This document shows positions 1 through 8,416 of a stretch of 34,953 bases of DNA, piece by piece. Numbering within the stretch: position 1 is the stretch's first letter; each line of letters starts with the position of its first letter. This stretch comes from CAZWEZ01 sp964632795 (GTDB lineage: Bacteria; Pseudomonadota; Alphaproteobacteria; Rhodospirillales; 2-02-FULL-58-16). The notes beneath the pieces are model-generated. The model did no database searches. It was not told the origin of the DNA and saw nothing but the letters and a program-made list of their open reading frames with translations. The stretch is taken from NCBI GenBank assembly GCA_964632795.1, contig CAZWEZ010000031.1, positions 1 to 34,953 of the forward strand, read 5' to 3'. The translations under genes and the position numbers were made by a program.

Positions 1-1999
1 GGGCCAGGGCCGCCGCCGCGGCGTCGGCGGCGGGGGCGTTCGGCGCCGAGACGATCACCGCCGCCAGGCGGCCGAAGGGCGGCATCGCGTTGTCGCGCCG
101 GGCCGCCGCCTCGGCCTCGATGAAGCGATCGCGGTCGCCCGACACCAGGGCCGCCATCACCGGGTGTTCGGGCATGTAGGTCTGCAACAGCACCCGGCCC
201 GGGCGGGCCGCCCGGCCGGCCCGCCCGGCCACCTGGTAGAGCAGCTGGTAGGTCCGCTCGACCGCCCTCAGGTCACCGCCCGACAGCCCGAGGTCGGCGT
301 CCACCACCCCGACCAGGGTGAGCAGGGGAAAGTGGTAGCCCTTGGCGACGATCTGGGTGCCGATCACCAGGTCGACCCGGTGCTCCTCGATGCTCCGCAC
401 CAACTCCTCGGCCGCGCGCGGGCCGGTGATGGTGTCGCTGGCGGCGATCACGGTGCGGGCGCCGGGCAACAGCGCGGCGGCTTCCTCGCTGAGCCGCTCG
501 ACCCCGGGACCGCAGGCGGCGAAGGTCTCCTCGCCGTCGCACGACGGACAGCGCCGGGGCGGCCGGGCCGTGTAGCCGCAGTGGTGGCATTGCAGACGGC
601 CGGCGCCGGGCCTCGGGCGGTGTTCGACCAGCCAGGCGATGCAGCGCGGGCACTGCATGCGGTGGCCGCAGTTCCGACACAGGGTCAGCGGCGCGTAGCC
701 GCGCCGGTTGAGGAACAGCATCGCCTGGTCGCCGGCCTCCAGGGTGCGGCGCAACGCCGCCACCAGGGCGGGCGACAGCCAGCGCCCGGCGGGCGGACCC
801 TGGGCCCGCATGTCGATGAGCTCCATCTCCGGCGGCCCGGTGGCGGCATGGCGCTGGGCCAGGTGGAGGCCGTCGTAGCGCCCGTCCTGCATGTTGACCA
901 CGCTCTCCAGGGACGGCGTCGCCGAAACCAGGACGACCGCCACGCCGCCCAGCCGGGCCCGCACCACCGCCATGTCGCGGGCGTTGTAGGCGACCCCGTC
1001 CTCCTGCTTGAAGGACGAATCCTGCTCCTCGTCGATAACGATCAGACCGAGGTCGGGAAACGGCAGGAACAGGGCCGAGCGCGCGCCGACGACGACCGCC
1101 ATCCGGCCCTCGGCGACCGCCCGCCAGGTGTCGCGGCGGCGGGCGTCGGGGAGGTCGGAATGCCACTGCCCGGGGGCGGCGCCGAAGCGGTCCCGGAAGC
1201 GCTCCAGCCACTGGGCGCCGAGCGCGATCTCGGGCAGCAGGACCAGCACCTGGCGGCCCCCTTCGAGGGCCTCGGCGACGGCCTCGAAGTAGACCTCGGT
1301 CTTGCCCGATCCGGGGACCCCGTCGAGCAGGGTGACCGAGAATGCGCCCCGGGAAGCCTTTGCTCGCAGGGCCTCGGCGGCGGTCCGCTGGTCCGCCGAC
1401 AGGTTCGGCCCCGGATGGCGCCAGTCGGGCTCGGCGGCGATCGCGGCGGCGGGCAGATCGACCCTGGCCAGCACCCCGGCCTGGGCCAGCCCGCGGACCA
1501 CCGACGGCCCCACCGCGGCCTCGCGGGCCAACTCGGCGGCCGGCCGCGGCGGACCCTCGGCCAACACCTCGAGGACCCGCCGGCGGGCCGCCGTCATCCG
1601 CGTCGCGGGGGCGGCGGCGGCCAGGGCGTAGGCGGCCAGCGGCTTGGGCGGACGCAGGGCGTCGGGGACGCTCATCGCCATCTTGAGCACGGCCCCGGCG
1701 GGATGCACGGTGTAGGCGGCGACCCAATCGACGAAACGCCGCGACACCTCGGGCAGGGGGGGTGCCTCGACGGTCTCCAGGATGTCCTTGATTCGCCCTT
1801 CCTCGAGGTCTCCGCCGGCCTTTCCCCACACCACGCCGGTCGCCTCGCGGGCCCCCAGCGGCACCCGCACGAAGTCGCCCTCGGCCACCGTTTGGCCCCG
1901 AGAGACGCGGTAATCATAGGTTCCGGCCAGCGGCAGCGGCAGAAGGACCGCGACAAGCTCGCCCGACAGGTGTCGGGAACTGGTATGGGTATCGGCCAT
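1..1999 (-). CDS. priA: Primosomal protein N' (PriA helicase), C-terminal end outside window
   Basis: Superfamily 2 DNA helicase that recognises stalled or repaired forks and reloads the replisome in the cytoplasm. I translated the minus strand from the ATG at 1999; it stays open to the window edge, giving 666 residues and lacking the C-terminus. Walker A GVPGSGKT is at about residues 227-234, and the motif II acidic box reads DEEQ at about 323-326, where E. coli PriA has DEEH. A zinc-binding block follows with paired cysteines (CRNC, CPRC, CHHC, CPSC), then the helicase C-terminal motifs, including GTQIVAKGYHFP and a QVAGRAGR segment. The N-terminal 3'-fork-binding domain is present (LPLPLAGTYDYRV). 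It is read divergently from the DUF484 gene, 55 bp away. Family assignment is secure. Confidence 0.96.
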   Translation of the reverse strand, partial: MADTHTSSRHLSGELVAVLLPLPLAGTYDYRVSRGQTVAEGDFVRVPLGAREATGVVWGKAGGDLEEGRIKDILETVEAPPLPEVSRRFVDWVAAYTVHPAGAVLKMAMSVPDALRPPKPLAAYALAAAAPATRMTAARRRVLEVLAEGPPRPAAELAREAAVGPSVVRGLAQAGVLARVDLPAAAIAAEPDWRHPGPNLSADQRTAAEALRAKASRGAFSVTLLDGVPGSGKTEVYFEAVAEALEGGRQVLVLLPEIALGAQWLERFRDRFGAAPGQWHSDLPDARRRDTWRAVAEGRMAVVVGARSALFLPFPDLGLIVIDEEQDSSFKQEDGVAYNARDMAVVRARLGGVAVVLVSATPSLESVVNMQDGRYDGLHLAQRHAATGPPEMELIDMRAQGPPAGRWLSPALVAALRRTLEAGDQAMLFLNRRGYAPLTLCRNCGHRMQCPRCIAWLVEHRPRPGAGRLQCHHCGYTARPPRRCPSCDGEETFAACGPGVERLSEEAAALLPGARTVIAASDTITGPRAAEELVRSIEEHRVDLVIGTQIVAKGYHFPLLTLVGVVDADLGLSGGDLRAVERTYQLLYQVAGRAGRAARPGRVLLQTYMPEHPVMAALVSGDRDRFIEAEAAARRDNAMPPFGRLAAVIVSAPNAPAADAAAAALA

Positions 2000-2054
2000 G
2001 GACTACACTTTAGCGATTCCCGAGCGCTAGGCGAACGAGGTTTGGAAGCGGTCG

Positions 2055-2771
2055 ATGTCAACAGAACACGAAAAAGCTCCCGCCCCGGACCACGACGGGG
2101 TTTCCGCCGATCAGGTGGGCGACTACCTGCGCCGCCATCCCGATTTCCTGGCCGCCAATCCCGAGGTGCTGGAAGCGCTGATAACGCCCTCGCGGTGGAC
2201 CGGGGGCGGGGTCGTGGACATGCAGCAGTTCATGCTCGAACGGCTGCGCGAGGAGATCGACAACCTGCGCCTGTGCGCCCAGGAGCTGATCGAGACCAGC
2301 CGCAACAACATGTCCAGCCAGACCCGCGCCCACGCCGGGGTGCTGGCCCTGTTGTCGGCGGGCGATCTGGAACACCTGATGCGCATCGTCAGCGACGACC
2401 TGCCGCTGCTTCTCGACGTCGATGTCGTCACCCTGTGTTTCGAGCCCGCCCGGACGCCGCTGCCGGGACTGGTCTCCAACCATATCCGGCAACTGGGCGA
2501 GGGGACGGTGAACGGCCTGCTGGACGGCGGGCGGGAGGTCCTGCTGCAGTCCGAAATGGCCGACGACGGGACCCTGTTCGGGGCCGCCGCCGGGCTGGTC
2601 CAGTCGGCGGCCCTGTCCCGGCTGCGCCCCGGCCTGATCACCCCGACCGGGCTGCTGGCCCTGGGCTCGCGGAGCTATGTCTTCGACCCCGGCCAGGGCA
2701 CCGAGTTGATCGGCTTCCTGACCCGGGCGCTGGAACGCTGCCTTTACCGATGGCTGGAGAAACCGGCCTGA
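2055..2771 (+). CDS. DUF484 family protein (GAF-like), upstream partner of xerC
   Basis: 238-residue cytoplasmic protein of the DUF484 family, which sits directly before xerC in many proteobacteria (E. coli has the same order). Function is not established. The N-terminus has the family-typical segment VGDYLRRHPDFLAANPEVLE (about residues 22-41), then a long helix, probably coiled coil (MLERLREEIDNLRLCAQELI), and a GAF-like domain from about residue 90 to the end. The ATG at 2055 is preceded by a GGAAGCGG ribosome site. The last 22 bases overlap xerC, so the two are probably translationally coupled. Confidence 0.88.
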   Translation: MSTEHEKAPAPDHDGVSADQVGDYLRRHPDFLAANPEVLEALITPSRWTGGGVVDMQQFMLERLREEIDNLRLCAQELIETSRNNMSSQTRAHAGVLALLSAGDLEHLMRIVSDDLPLLLDVDVVTLCFEPARTPLPGLVSNHIRQLGEGTVNGLLDGGREVLLQSEMADDGTLFGAAAGLVQSAALSRLRPGLITPTGLLALGSRSYVFDPGQGTELIGFLTRALERCLYRWLEKPA

Positions 2772-3700
2772 AGGCGCTTGCCGCCGAGCCGGCGGTGGTC
2801 TCCGCCGTCGCCCGGTGGCGGGACTGGCTGGACCACGAGCGGCGCGCCTCGCCCCACACCCTGGAGGCCTACCGGCACGACCTGTCGGCGTTCCTCGACT
2901 TCCTGTCCGGACACCTCGGGTTCCCGCCGGGCCTCGGCGACCTGGAGGCCCTCGAGCCGGCCGACTTCCGCAGCTACCTGGCGATGCGGGCCGGGTGCGG
3001 CCTGTCGCGGTCCTCGACGGCGCGCGCCATGTCGACCGTGCGCGGGTTCTTCCGCTTCCTGGAGCGCAACAAGCTGGCCCACAACCCGGCCATCGGCGGC
3101 GTCCGCACCCCCAAGGTCCCCCACTCGGTGCCCAGGGCGCTGTCCGAGGCCGAGGCCCTGGAGGCGGTGGACGCCGCCGGCGATCTCGGCGCCGCGCCGT
3201 GGATCGCCAAGCGCGACACCGCGCTGATCACCCTGCTTTACGGCTGCGGTCTGCGCCTCGGCGAGGCGCTGGGACTGGACCGCGGCCAAGCCCCCGGGGG
3301 CGACACCATGGTGGTCACCGGCAAGGGGAACAAGCAACGGGTGGTGCCGATCCTGCCGGTGGTCGTGGCGGCGATCGAGGACTACCTGGCGGCCTGCCCC
3401 TACGCCCTGGGCGAGGACGACCCGCTGTTCGTCGGGGTCCGGGGCAAGCGTCTCAACCCGGGGGTGGTGCAACGCCAGATGCGCCGGCTGCGGGCGCTGC
3501 TCGGGCTGCCCGAAACGGCGACCCCGCACGCCCTGAGGCACAGCTTCGCCACCCACCTGCTGGCCGGGGGCGGCGACCTGAGGACGATCCAGGAGCTGCT
3601 CGGCCACGCCTCGCTGTCGACCACCCAGCGCTACACCGACGTCGACGCCGCCCACCTGAGCGCCGTCTACCGCGCCGCCCATCCCCGGGCGCGGGGCTAG
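2750..3700 (+). CDS. xerC: Site-specific tyrosine recombinase XerC
   Basis: Tyrosine recombinase that, with XerD, resolves chromosome dimers at dif by strand exchange. The chosen ATG lies inside the end of the DUF484 gene and gives 316 residues, close to the usual 300-320. The N-terminal SAM-like core-binding domain covers about residues 15-110 and the catalytic domain about 125-310. All catalytic residues are visible: R169 (CGLRLGEAL), K192 (TGKGNKQR), H260 and R263 (HALRHSFATHLL), H286 (LLGHASL) and the nucleophile Y295 (TTQRYTDV). An intact, housekeeping-type gene; nothing suggests it is a phage or integron integrase. Confidence 0.95.
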   Translation: MAGETGLKALAAEPAVVSAVARWRDWLDHERRASPHTLEAYRHDLSAFLDFLSGHLGFPPGLGDLEALEPADFRSYLAMRAGCGLSRSSTARAMSTVRGFFRFLERNKLAHNPAIGGVRTPKVPHSVPRALSEAEALEAVDAAGDLGAAPWIAKRDTALITLLYGCGLRLGEALGLDRGQAPGGDTMVVTGKGNKQRVVPILPVVVAAIEDYLAACPYALGEDDPLFVGVRGKRLNPGVVQRQMRRLRALLGLPETATPHALRHSFATHLLAGGGDLRTIQELLGHASLSTTQRYTDVDAAHLSAVYRAAHPRARG

Positions 3701-3719
3701 CACCGCCCCCTGAACGGGT

Positions 3720-3805
3720 CCCTGAAATAATGAAAATAATGGTGACAGTATACTTAATTAACCTTAATTAAGTATACTGTCACCATTATTTTCATTATTT
3801 CAGGG
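3720..3805. repeat. Perfect 42-bp inverted repeat (86-bp palindrome)
   Basis: Arms 3720-3761 and 3764-3805 are perfectly complementary over 42 bases with a 2-base CC centre. The arm starts CCCTGAAATAATG and ends TACTTAATTAA, and is strikingly AT-rich against GC-rich neighbours. It lies between the convergent ends of xerC and a radical SAM gene, and the TGA stop of the latter (3800-3802) is inside the right arm. There is no T-run, so it is not a simple intrinsic terminator. It looks like an inserted non-autonomous palindromic element; resemblance to REP-type elements moved by Y1 transposases is inference. Confidence 0.9.
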
Positions 3806-5335
3806 GGACGCCGGCGGCTTGCGCGCCACCAGGACCGGGGTGGTCTCGGGCGGGTTGTTGGGGAAGTCGTAGGTCGGCCAGCGGTCCCTGGCGTAGTACC
3901 CCGAATCCAGCGCCGAGCGGGACACCGGCAGGACGAAGAACTTCAGGGCGTAGAACAGGTCGCGGAACAACTCCCCGGTCTTGAGGCCGCGGATGAGGCG
4001 CCTGAAGACGAAGCCGGGGTTGAACAGGATCGCCCGCTTGAAGGCGATGTCCATGTATTTGGTGATGGTCTCGTAGCTCAGGTTGCGGTGCGCGAACAGC
4101 GGCTCGTCGGTGTAGATGAAGTACTTGTCCCAGTCGAACGACTTGATCAGCCCCAAGCGGGCATAGTCGCTGAACATCCGGGTCCCCGGGAAGGCGATGG
4201 TGACCCCGAACTTCATCATGTCCAGCGGCAGGCGCCGCGCGTAGTCGATGGTCTCCAGCATCGTCTCCTCGGTATCGTGGGACAGCCCCAGCAGCATGGT
4301 CCCCGCGGTGTCCAGCCCGGCGTTGCGGGCCTTCTCGACCGCCGTCCAGCCCTGTTCGATGGTCGCCCGGCCGCCCTTGCCGAACTTCTTGAGGATCTCG
4401 TTGTTGCCGCTCTCGAAGCCGAACGAGACCCGGTAGCACTTGGCCTTCCTGAGGGCCCTGAACAGGCGGTCGTCGGCGCTTTCGACCCGGATCCCGTTGG
4501 TGCAGGTCCACACCATGTCGACATCGGCCCTGATGATGGCCTCGCATACCGCGACCGCCCATTCCTGGTCCGAGGTGAAGATGTCGTCGGCCAGCCAGAA
4601 CTCGCGGTACCCCAGCGCCCGCATCCGCACCACCTCTTCGGCGCAGCGCTCGGGGGACTTCTTGCGGTAGCCCTGCCCCATGGTGGTCTGGCTGGCGCAG
4701 AAGTCGCACTTGAAGACGCAGCCCCGGGAGAACTCGGCGATGGTCGCCGGGACCTGCCTCACCAGGAGCCGCGGGATGCGCTTGTAGTCCTCCATCCGGT
4801 ACAGGTCCCAGGCCGGCATCGGCAACTCGTCGAGGTTGGCGACCAGCGGTTCCCGTCCGGTGTGAACGAAGCCGCCCGGCGAGCGGTAGCAGATTCCCTT
4901 GACCTCGGCCGGGTCCGAGGCGTCGCAGTAATCGGCGAACGAATAATCGGCCTCGCCGAGGAACACGGCATCGAGCAGGGATTCGTGCAGGGTCTCCTCG
5001 GGCAGCGCGGTGACGTGGGGTCCGCCGGCGACCACCGCGATGTCCCGGGAGATGTCCTTGACCAGCACGCTGAGGTCCCGCATCTGGTTGATCAGCGGCG
5101 TGGTGCCGGTGATGCCGACGATGTCGGGCTTGACCTCGAGGACCTTGTCGCGGACCAGCCGGTGGTCGTAGGACCGCCACGACAGATCGAGGACATGGAT
5201 CCGGTGCCCCCGCTGGCGGGCCATGGCGGCGATGGTGGCCAGCCCCAGGGTCGGGAAGACGGGGTTGGTGATGCCGCCCTTGGTCCCGCCGTAGGTCGGT
5301 TCGTAGGACGGATTGATCAGCAGGGCCGTGGCCAT
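3800..5335 (-). CDS. B12-binding-domain radical SAM protein (first of two)
   Basis: 511-residue radical SAM enzyme with an N-terminal cobalamin-binding-like Rossmann domain (about residues 1-150; MATALLINPSYEPTYGG, then VVAGGPHVTALPEE). The radical SAM core begins near residue 200 with SRGCVFKCDFCAS, which supplies the canonical CX3CX2C cluster ligands C206, C210 and C213. The domain order resembles BchE/hopanoid-type class B methylases and oxidative cyclases; the substrate cannot be read from sequence. The stop codon lies within the adjacent palindrome, so the natural C-terminus may have been altered by that element. It is probably last in the motA-motB-radical SAM run, 103 bp after the second radical SAM gene. 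Confidence 0.85.
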   Translation of the reverse strand: MATALLINPSYEPTYGGTKGGITNPVFPTLGLATIAAMARQRGHRIHVLDLSWRSYDHRLVRDKVLEVKPDIVGITGTTPLINQMRDLSVLVKDISRDIAVVAGGPHVTALPEETLHESLLDAVFLGEADYSFADYCDASDPAEVKGICYRSPGGFVHTGREPLVANLDELPMPAWDLYRMEDYKRIPRLLVRQVPATIAEFSRGCVFKCDFCASQTTMGQGYRKKSPERCAEEVVRMRALGYREFWLADDIFTSDQEWAVAVCEAIIRADVDMVWTCTNGIRVESADDRLFRALRKAKCYRVSFGFESGNNEILKKFGKGGRATIEQGWTAVEKARNAGLDTAGTMLLGLSHDTEETMLETIDYARRLPLDMMKFGVTIAFPGTRMFSDYARLGLIKSFDWDKYFIYTDEPLFAHRNLSYETITKYMDIAFKRAILFNPGFVFRRLIRGLKTGELFRDLFYALKFFVLPVSRSALDSGYYARDRWPTYDFPNNPPETTPVLVARKPPASP

Positions 5336-5438
5336 GGTTCGTCCAACATTGTGGGCGGGGATTTCCCGTGATCCCTTAATATGAAACCGGGGTGGGTCGA
5401 ATCCACCGTTTTTTTCGCAAACCGCCCGATGGTATGAC

Positions 5439-6764
5439 TCATGCCAGTCGGGAGCGGAGGTACTTGAAGACCCAGGGAAGGCGGCAGTAGTAGTCGCGGT
5501 AGGAATCGCTCAGCATCTTGCGCACCTGCTTCGCGCTCAGGGTGTCGTGGCGGAAGACGAGGTCGTACTGGGTGAAGGATTCGTAGTCCTCGACCACCAC
5601 CTTGTCCTCGAATTCGGCGTAGGCCGGGGTCCCCGGATAGGGGGTGAAGACGCTGATCTGGGCGAGCAGGGAGTTGAGGCGCCGGGCGTAGTCCATGGTC
5701 GCCTTCCAGGTGTCGACGCTTTCCCCGGGCATGGCCAGGATGTAGTGGCAGGTCACCTTGACCCCCATCTCCTCCAGCATGGCGATCCGCCGGCTCTGCT
5801 CGTCGTGCTCGACGGCGACCCGCTTGGAGGTTTTGAGGACTTCGGGGTCCACCGTCTCGATGCCGACCTTGACCATGTCCATGCCGACCTCGGCCAGGCG
5901 CCGCGACAAATCGGGGTCCATGTTGCGCAAATGGGCCTCGATGGTGAAGCGGAACTTCCGCCCGCTGGCGGCAATGGCGTCGCACAGGGCGAAGGTGTGC
6001 TTCTTGTTGATGGCGAACACCGGGTCGCGGAAGATGAAATAGGTGATGCCCAGGGTCTGCTGCCAGTGGACCATCTCCTCGACGATCTTCTCGGGCGCCC
6101 GCGCCCGCACCTTGCGGCCCTGCTGGAGGGGATAGGTGCAATAGGTCATGCACGAATACGGGCAACCCCGGGTGGCGAGGATCGGCAGCACCGTCTCCTT
6201 GCCCCCGAGGAGCCCGAAGCGGGGCGGGTTGACGGAAAAAATCAGCTCCCAGGCGGGCCGCGGCAGGTCGTCCAGGTCCACCGGCGCGGCGGGGGGAAGC
6301 AGCCCCTCGAGACTCCCCAGTAGGTCCCCGTCGAGGGGGTTGGCGACGAAGAACATCTCCGGTTCCCCGGAGATCACGAAGGCCCCGAGGTCCAGGTAGG
6401 GGGACGGCAGGGTCCCCGCGAAGGGCCCGATGACGCCGATCCGCACCCCGTCGGCGGCGAGGCGGCGGATGGCCTCCAGTTCGGTCTCGTGGCAGACGAT
6501 CGACGACGTCACCAGGCACAGGTCCCAGGCGCTCCCGGCGGGCCATTCCCTGGCGTACGCCACCTCGTGGCCCTGGGCGCGCAGCACCCCGGCGGTGTAG
6601 ACGCTGTATAGCGGCGGCCAATCGACCTCGCGCGAGACCAGCCAGGTCAGGGCCCGGCCGGTCCAGCCGTCGCCGAACCGGTTGGCGGTCCCGAAGCCGC
6701 CGATGGTGTCCTTCGAGATCCGGTAGGGACGTTTGGGATAGGGGTCGAGAACCAGAACCTTCAT
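5439..6764 (-). CDS. B12-binding-domain radical SAM protein with CX3CX3C motif
   Basis: 441-residue protein with an N-terminal Rossmann region (MKVLVLDPYPKRPYR; IGVIGPFAGTLPSPYL near residue 110) like cobalamin-binding radical SAM proteins, then a radical SAM core. The cluster motif reads TRGCPYSCMTYCTYP, giving C201, C205 and C209: spacing CX3CX3C instead of the usual CX3CX2C. I checked this from the nucleotides. Core barrel signatures follow (IFRDPVFAINKKH, VKVGIETVDPEVLK, MPGESVDTW, FTPYPGTPAYAEF). The ATG lies 5 bp after the motB stop, so it is almost certainly co-transcribed with motAB. Substrate unknown. Confidence 0.83.
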   Translation of the reverse strand: MKVLVLDPYPKRPYRISKDTIGGFGTANRFGDGWTGRALTWLVSREVDWPPLYSVYTAGVLRAQGHEVAYAREWPAGSAWDLCLVTSSIVCHETELEAIRRLAADGVRIGVIGPFAGTLPSPYLDLGAFVISGEPEMFFVANPLDGDLLGSLEGLLPPAAPVDLDDLPRPAWELIFSVNPPRFGLLGGKETVLPILATRGCPYSCMTYCTYPLQQGRKVRARAPEKIVEEMVHWQQTLGITYFIFRDPVFAINKKHTFALCDAIAASGRKFRFTIEAHLRNMDPDLSRRLAEVGMDMVKVGIETVDPEVLKTSKRVAVEHDEQSRRIAMLEEMGVKVTCHYILAMPGESVDTWKATMDYARRLNSLLAQISVFTPYPGTPAYAEFEDKVVVEDYESFTQYDLVFRHDTLSAKQVRKMLSDSYRDYYCRLPWVFKYLRSRLA

Positions 6765-6769
6765 AATCG

Positions 6770-7507
6770 TTAGCGCACCTGGGCCTCGAACTCCTCGAAT
6801 GGCATCTGGATGGCGATTTCGACCCGGCGGTTGACGGCCCGGTTGGTGGGGCTGTCGTTGGCCGCCAGCGGCCGGCTGTCGGCGAAGCCCTGGGCGGTGA
6901 TCCGCCCGGCGTCCAGCAGCCCGCCCGCCAACAGGTAGTGGACCACCGACACCGCGCGGGCGCTCGACAGGTCCCAGTTGGACCTGAAGGTGGCGGTCGA
7001 GATGGGGACGTCGTCGGTGTGGCCGGAGATCAGGATCTGCCCCGAGGCGCCGGCCAGCACCTCGCCGACGCGGTCCAGGATCGGCAGCGCCCGCTCCTTG
7101 AGTTCGGCGCTTCCGGAGAGGAACGCGGTCTTGTCAAAAAAGCAAATGATGATCTCGTGCTCCTTTTCCACCAGGATGATCTCCCGGTCCGCGATTTCCC
7201 GCGCCAGGCGCGTCCTCAGGTGATCGACGACCTCCTCCTTCCACTCCCTCATCGCCTCCTCGATGGGGTCGAATTCCGGGACCGGGAGATCAATGGCCAC
7301 GCTCAGGTCGGGGATGATCTTGGCGGTGCCGGTGAAGGCGGCGCTGATCGGCCCGGCGTTGCGCCTGAACTTGTCGCTGTCGACCTCCGAGAACGACATC
7401 ATCATCACGAACAGCGCGAACAGTATGGCCATCAGGTCGGCGAACGTCATCATCCACCGCGGGACCCCGGGTTTGGCGGATCTCACTACCTTGATGCCGT
7501 CCATCAT
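6770..7507 (-). CDS. motB: MotB/PomB-type flagellar stator protein
   Basis: 245-residue stator subunit that anchors the ion channel to peptidoglycan. One membrane helix near the N-terminus (about residues 19-40) carries the ion-binding aspartate D24 in MMTFADLMAILFALF. A plug/linker follows, then an OmpA-like peptidoglycan-binding domain (about 120-240) with ISGHTDDVPI, NWDLSSARAVSVVHYLL and the closing NRAVNRRVEI. The first ATG overlaps the TGA of motA in ATGA, a coupled arrangement. Sequence and partner look more like PomB than H+-type MotB, but the coupling ion is not certain. No other flagellar gene is in the window. Confidence 0.92.
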   Translation of the reverse strand: MMDGIKVVRSAKPGVPRWMMTFADLMAILFALFVMMMSFSEVDSDKFRRNAGPISAAFTGTAKIIPDLSVAIDLPVPEFDPIEEAMREWKEEVVDHLRTRLAREIADREIILVEKEHEIIICFFDKTAFLSGSAELKERALPILDRVGEVLAGASGQILISGHTDDVPISTATFRSNWDLSSARAVSVVHYLLAGGLLDAGRITAQGFADSRPLAANDSPTNRAVNRRVEIAIQMPFEEFEAQVR

Positions 7508-8316
7508 TCGTGCTTCCGGTGGATCGACTTGTTGGCCCGGGTGGTCCAGGAATCCCGGGCTCCGAGTTGGCGCTGCTTCTCCGGCAGGTAGGGTTCGAGG
7601 ACCTCACGTATCGTGGTCGGATTCTGCTTCTGGTGGATCTGGAACACGCACTCGATGATCAGGCGGCGGCTGGCCCGGTCCTGTTCGCTCTTGCGCTCCA
7701 GCTTGTCGGCGATCGGCAGGGCGATCAGGTGGGCCAGCAGCACCCCGTACAGGGTGGTCAGCAGGGCTATCGCCATGGCCGGGCCGATGGTCGTCGGATC
7801 GCTCATGCTGGACAGCATCTGGACCAGCCCGACCAGGGTCCCGAACATGCCGAAGGCCGGCGCCGACTCGCCGATGGCGAGGAACACCTTGGAGCCCATC
7901 TCCTCTTGCTGGATGGAGAGGGCCATCTCCTGGGTCAGGATCTTGCGGATGTAGTCGAGGTCGCGGCCGTCGGCCACCATCTGCACCCCCTTCTTGAAGA
8001 AGGGGTTGCGCAGCTTGTTCTTCTCCAGCGTGTGGAGTCCCGCCTTGCGGGCCCGCTTGCTCAGCGCGATGGCCTGGTCGATGTAGTCGCGGGGACCTTC
8101 CTTCTCGTTGGTGAAGGCGGCCTTCATGCCCACCGGCATGGCGATGAAGACCCCGGACAGCGGGAACCGCACCATGGTCGCCGCGAAGGTCCCCCCGAGC
8201 ACGATGAGGAGTCCGGGAATGTTGAAGAAGATGGTGATGTCGGAGCCGGTGAGGATGGCCAGGGTGACCACGGTCAGGCCGATGAGCAGTCCGGCGATGG
8301 TTGCAAAGTCCACCAA
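7504..8316 (-). CDS. motA: MotA/PomA-type flagellar stator protein (TTG start)
   Basis: 270-residue channel subunit of the flagellar stator. Four membrane helices are visible: two near the N-terminus (residues about 5-22 and 30-55) and two after the cytoplasmic domain (about 150-172 and 178-205, SAPAFGMFGTLVGLVQML and AIALLTTLYGVLLAHLI). The helix-3 motif GESAPAFGMFGTLVGLV is typical of PomA. I chose the TTG at 8316 because an AGGAGG site lies 9 bases upstream; a GTG directly after it is the alternative. It leads the minus-strand run motA-motB-two radical SAM genes and follows maeB by 100 bp. Confidence 0.93.
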   Translation of the reverse strand: MVDFATIAGLLIGLTVVTLAILTGSDITIFFNIPGLLIVLGGTFAATMVRFPLSGVFIAMPVGMKAAFTNEKEGPRDYIDQAIALSKRARKAGLHTLEKNKLRNPFFKKGVQMVADGRDLDYIRKILTQEMALSIQQEEMGSKVFLAIGESAPAFGMFGTLVGLVQMLSSMSDPTTIGPAMAIALLTTLYGVLLAHLIALPIADKLERKSEQDRASRRLIIECVFQIHQKQNPTTIREVLEPYLPEKQRQLGARDSWTTRANKSIHRKHE

Positions 8317-8325
8317 GTCGATAGT

Positions 8326-8331
8326 CCTCCT
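8326..8331 (-). promoter_or_regulatory. Shine-Dalgarno site deciding the motA TTG start
   Basis: AGGAGG on the minus strand, 9 bases before TTG. No ATG is available at a suitable distance, so this site supports TTG (or the neighbouring GTG) as the initiation codon. Confidence 0.7.
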
Positions 8332-8416
8332 AGCGTCCGACCTTGTGCATCCTTCAGGATCGGCGGCCCTCAGGCAAGGGGCAATACGAACTTTTCCAAT
8401 GCCCGGGGCGGCCGGG

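Noticed and set aside
164..2749. Long plus-strand open frame leading into xerC
   Set aside because: Antisense to priA and out of frame with the DUF484 gene; proline/arginine/glycine-rich as expected from GC-rich shadow frames. Only its tail from 2750 is xerC.
5391..5415. GGTGG-GTCGAAT-CCACC stem followed by seven T on the plus strand, resembling a terminator or a tRNA T-arm
   Set aside because: It points the wrong way for the minus-strand genes around it, the stem is only 5 bp, and no acceptor, anticodon or D arm can be built around it.
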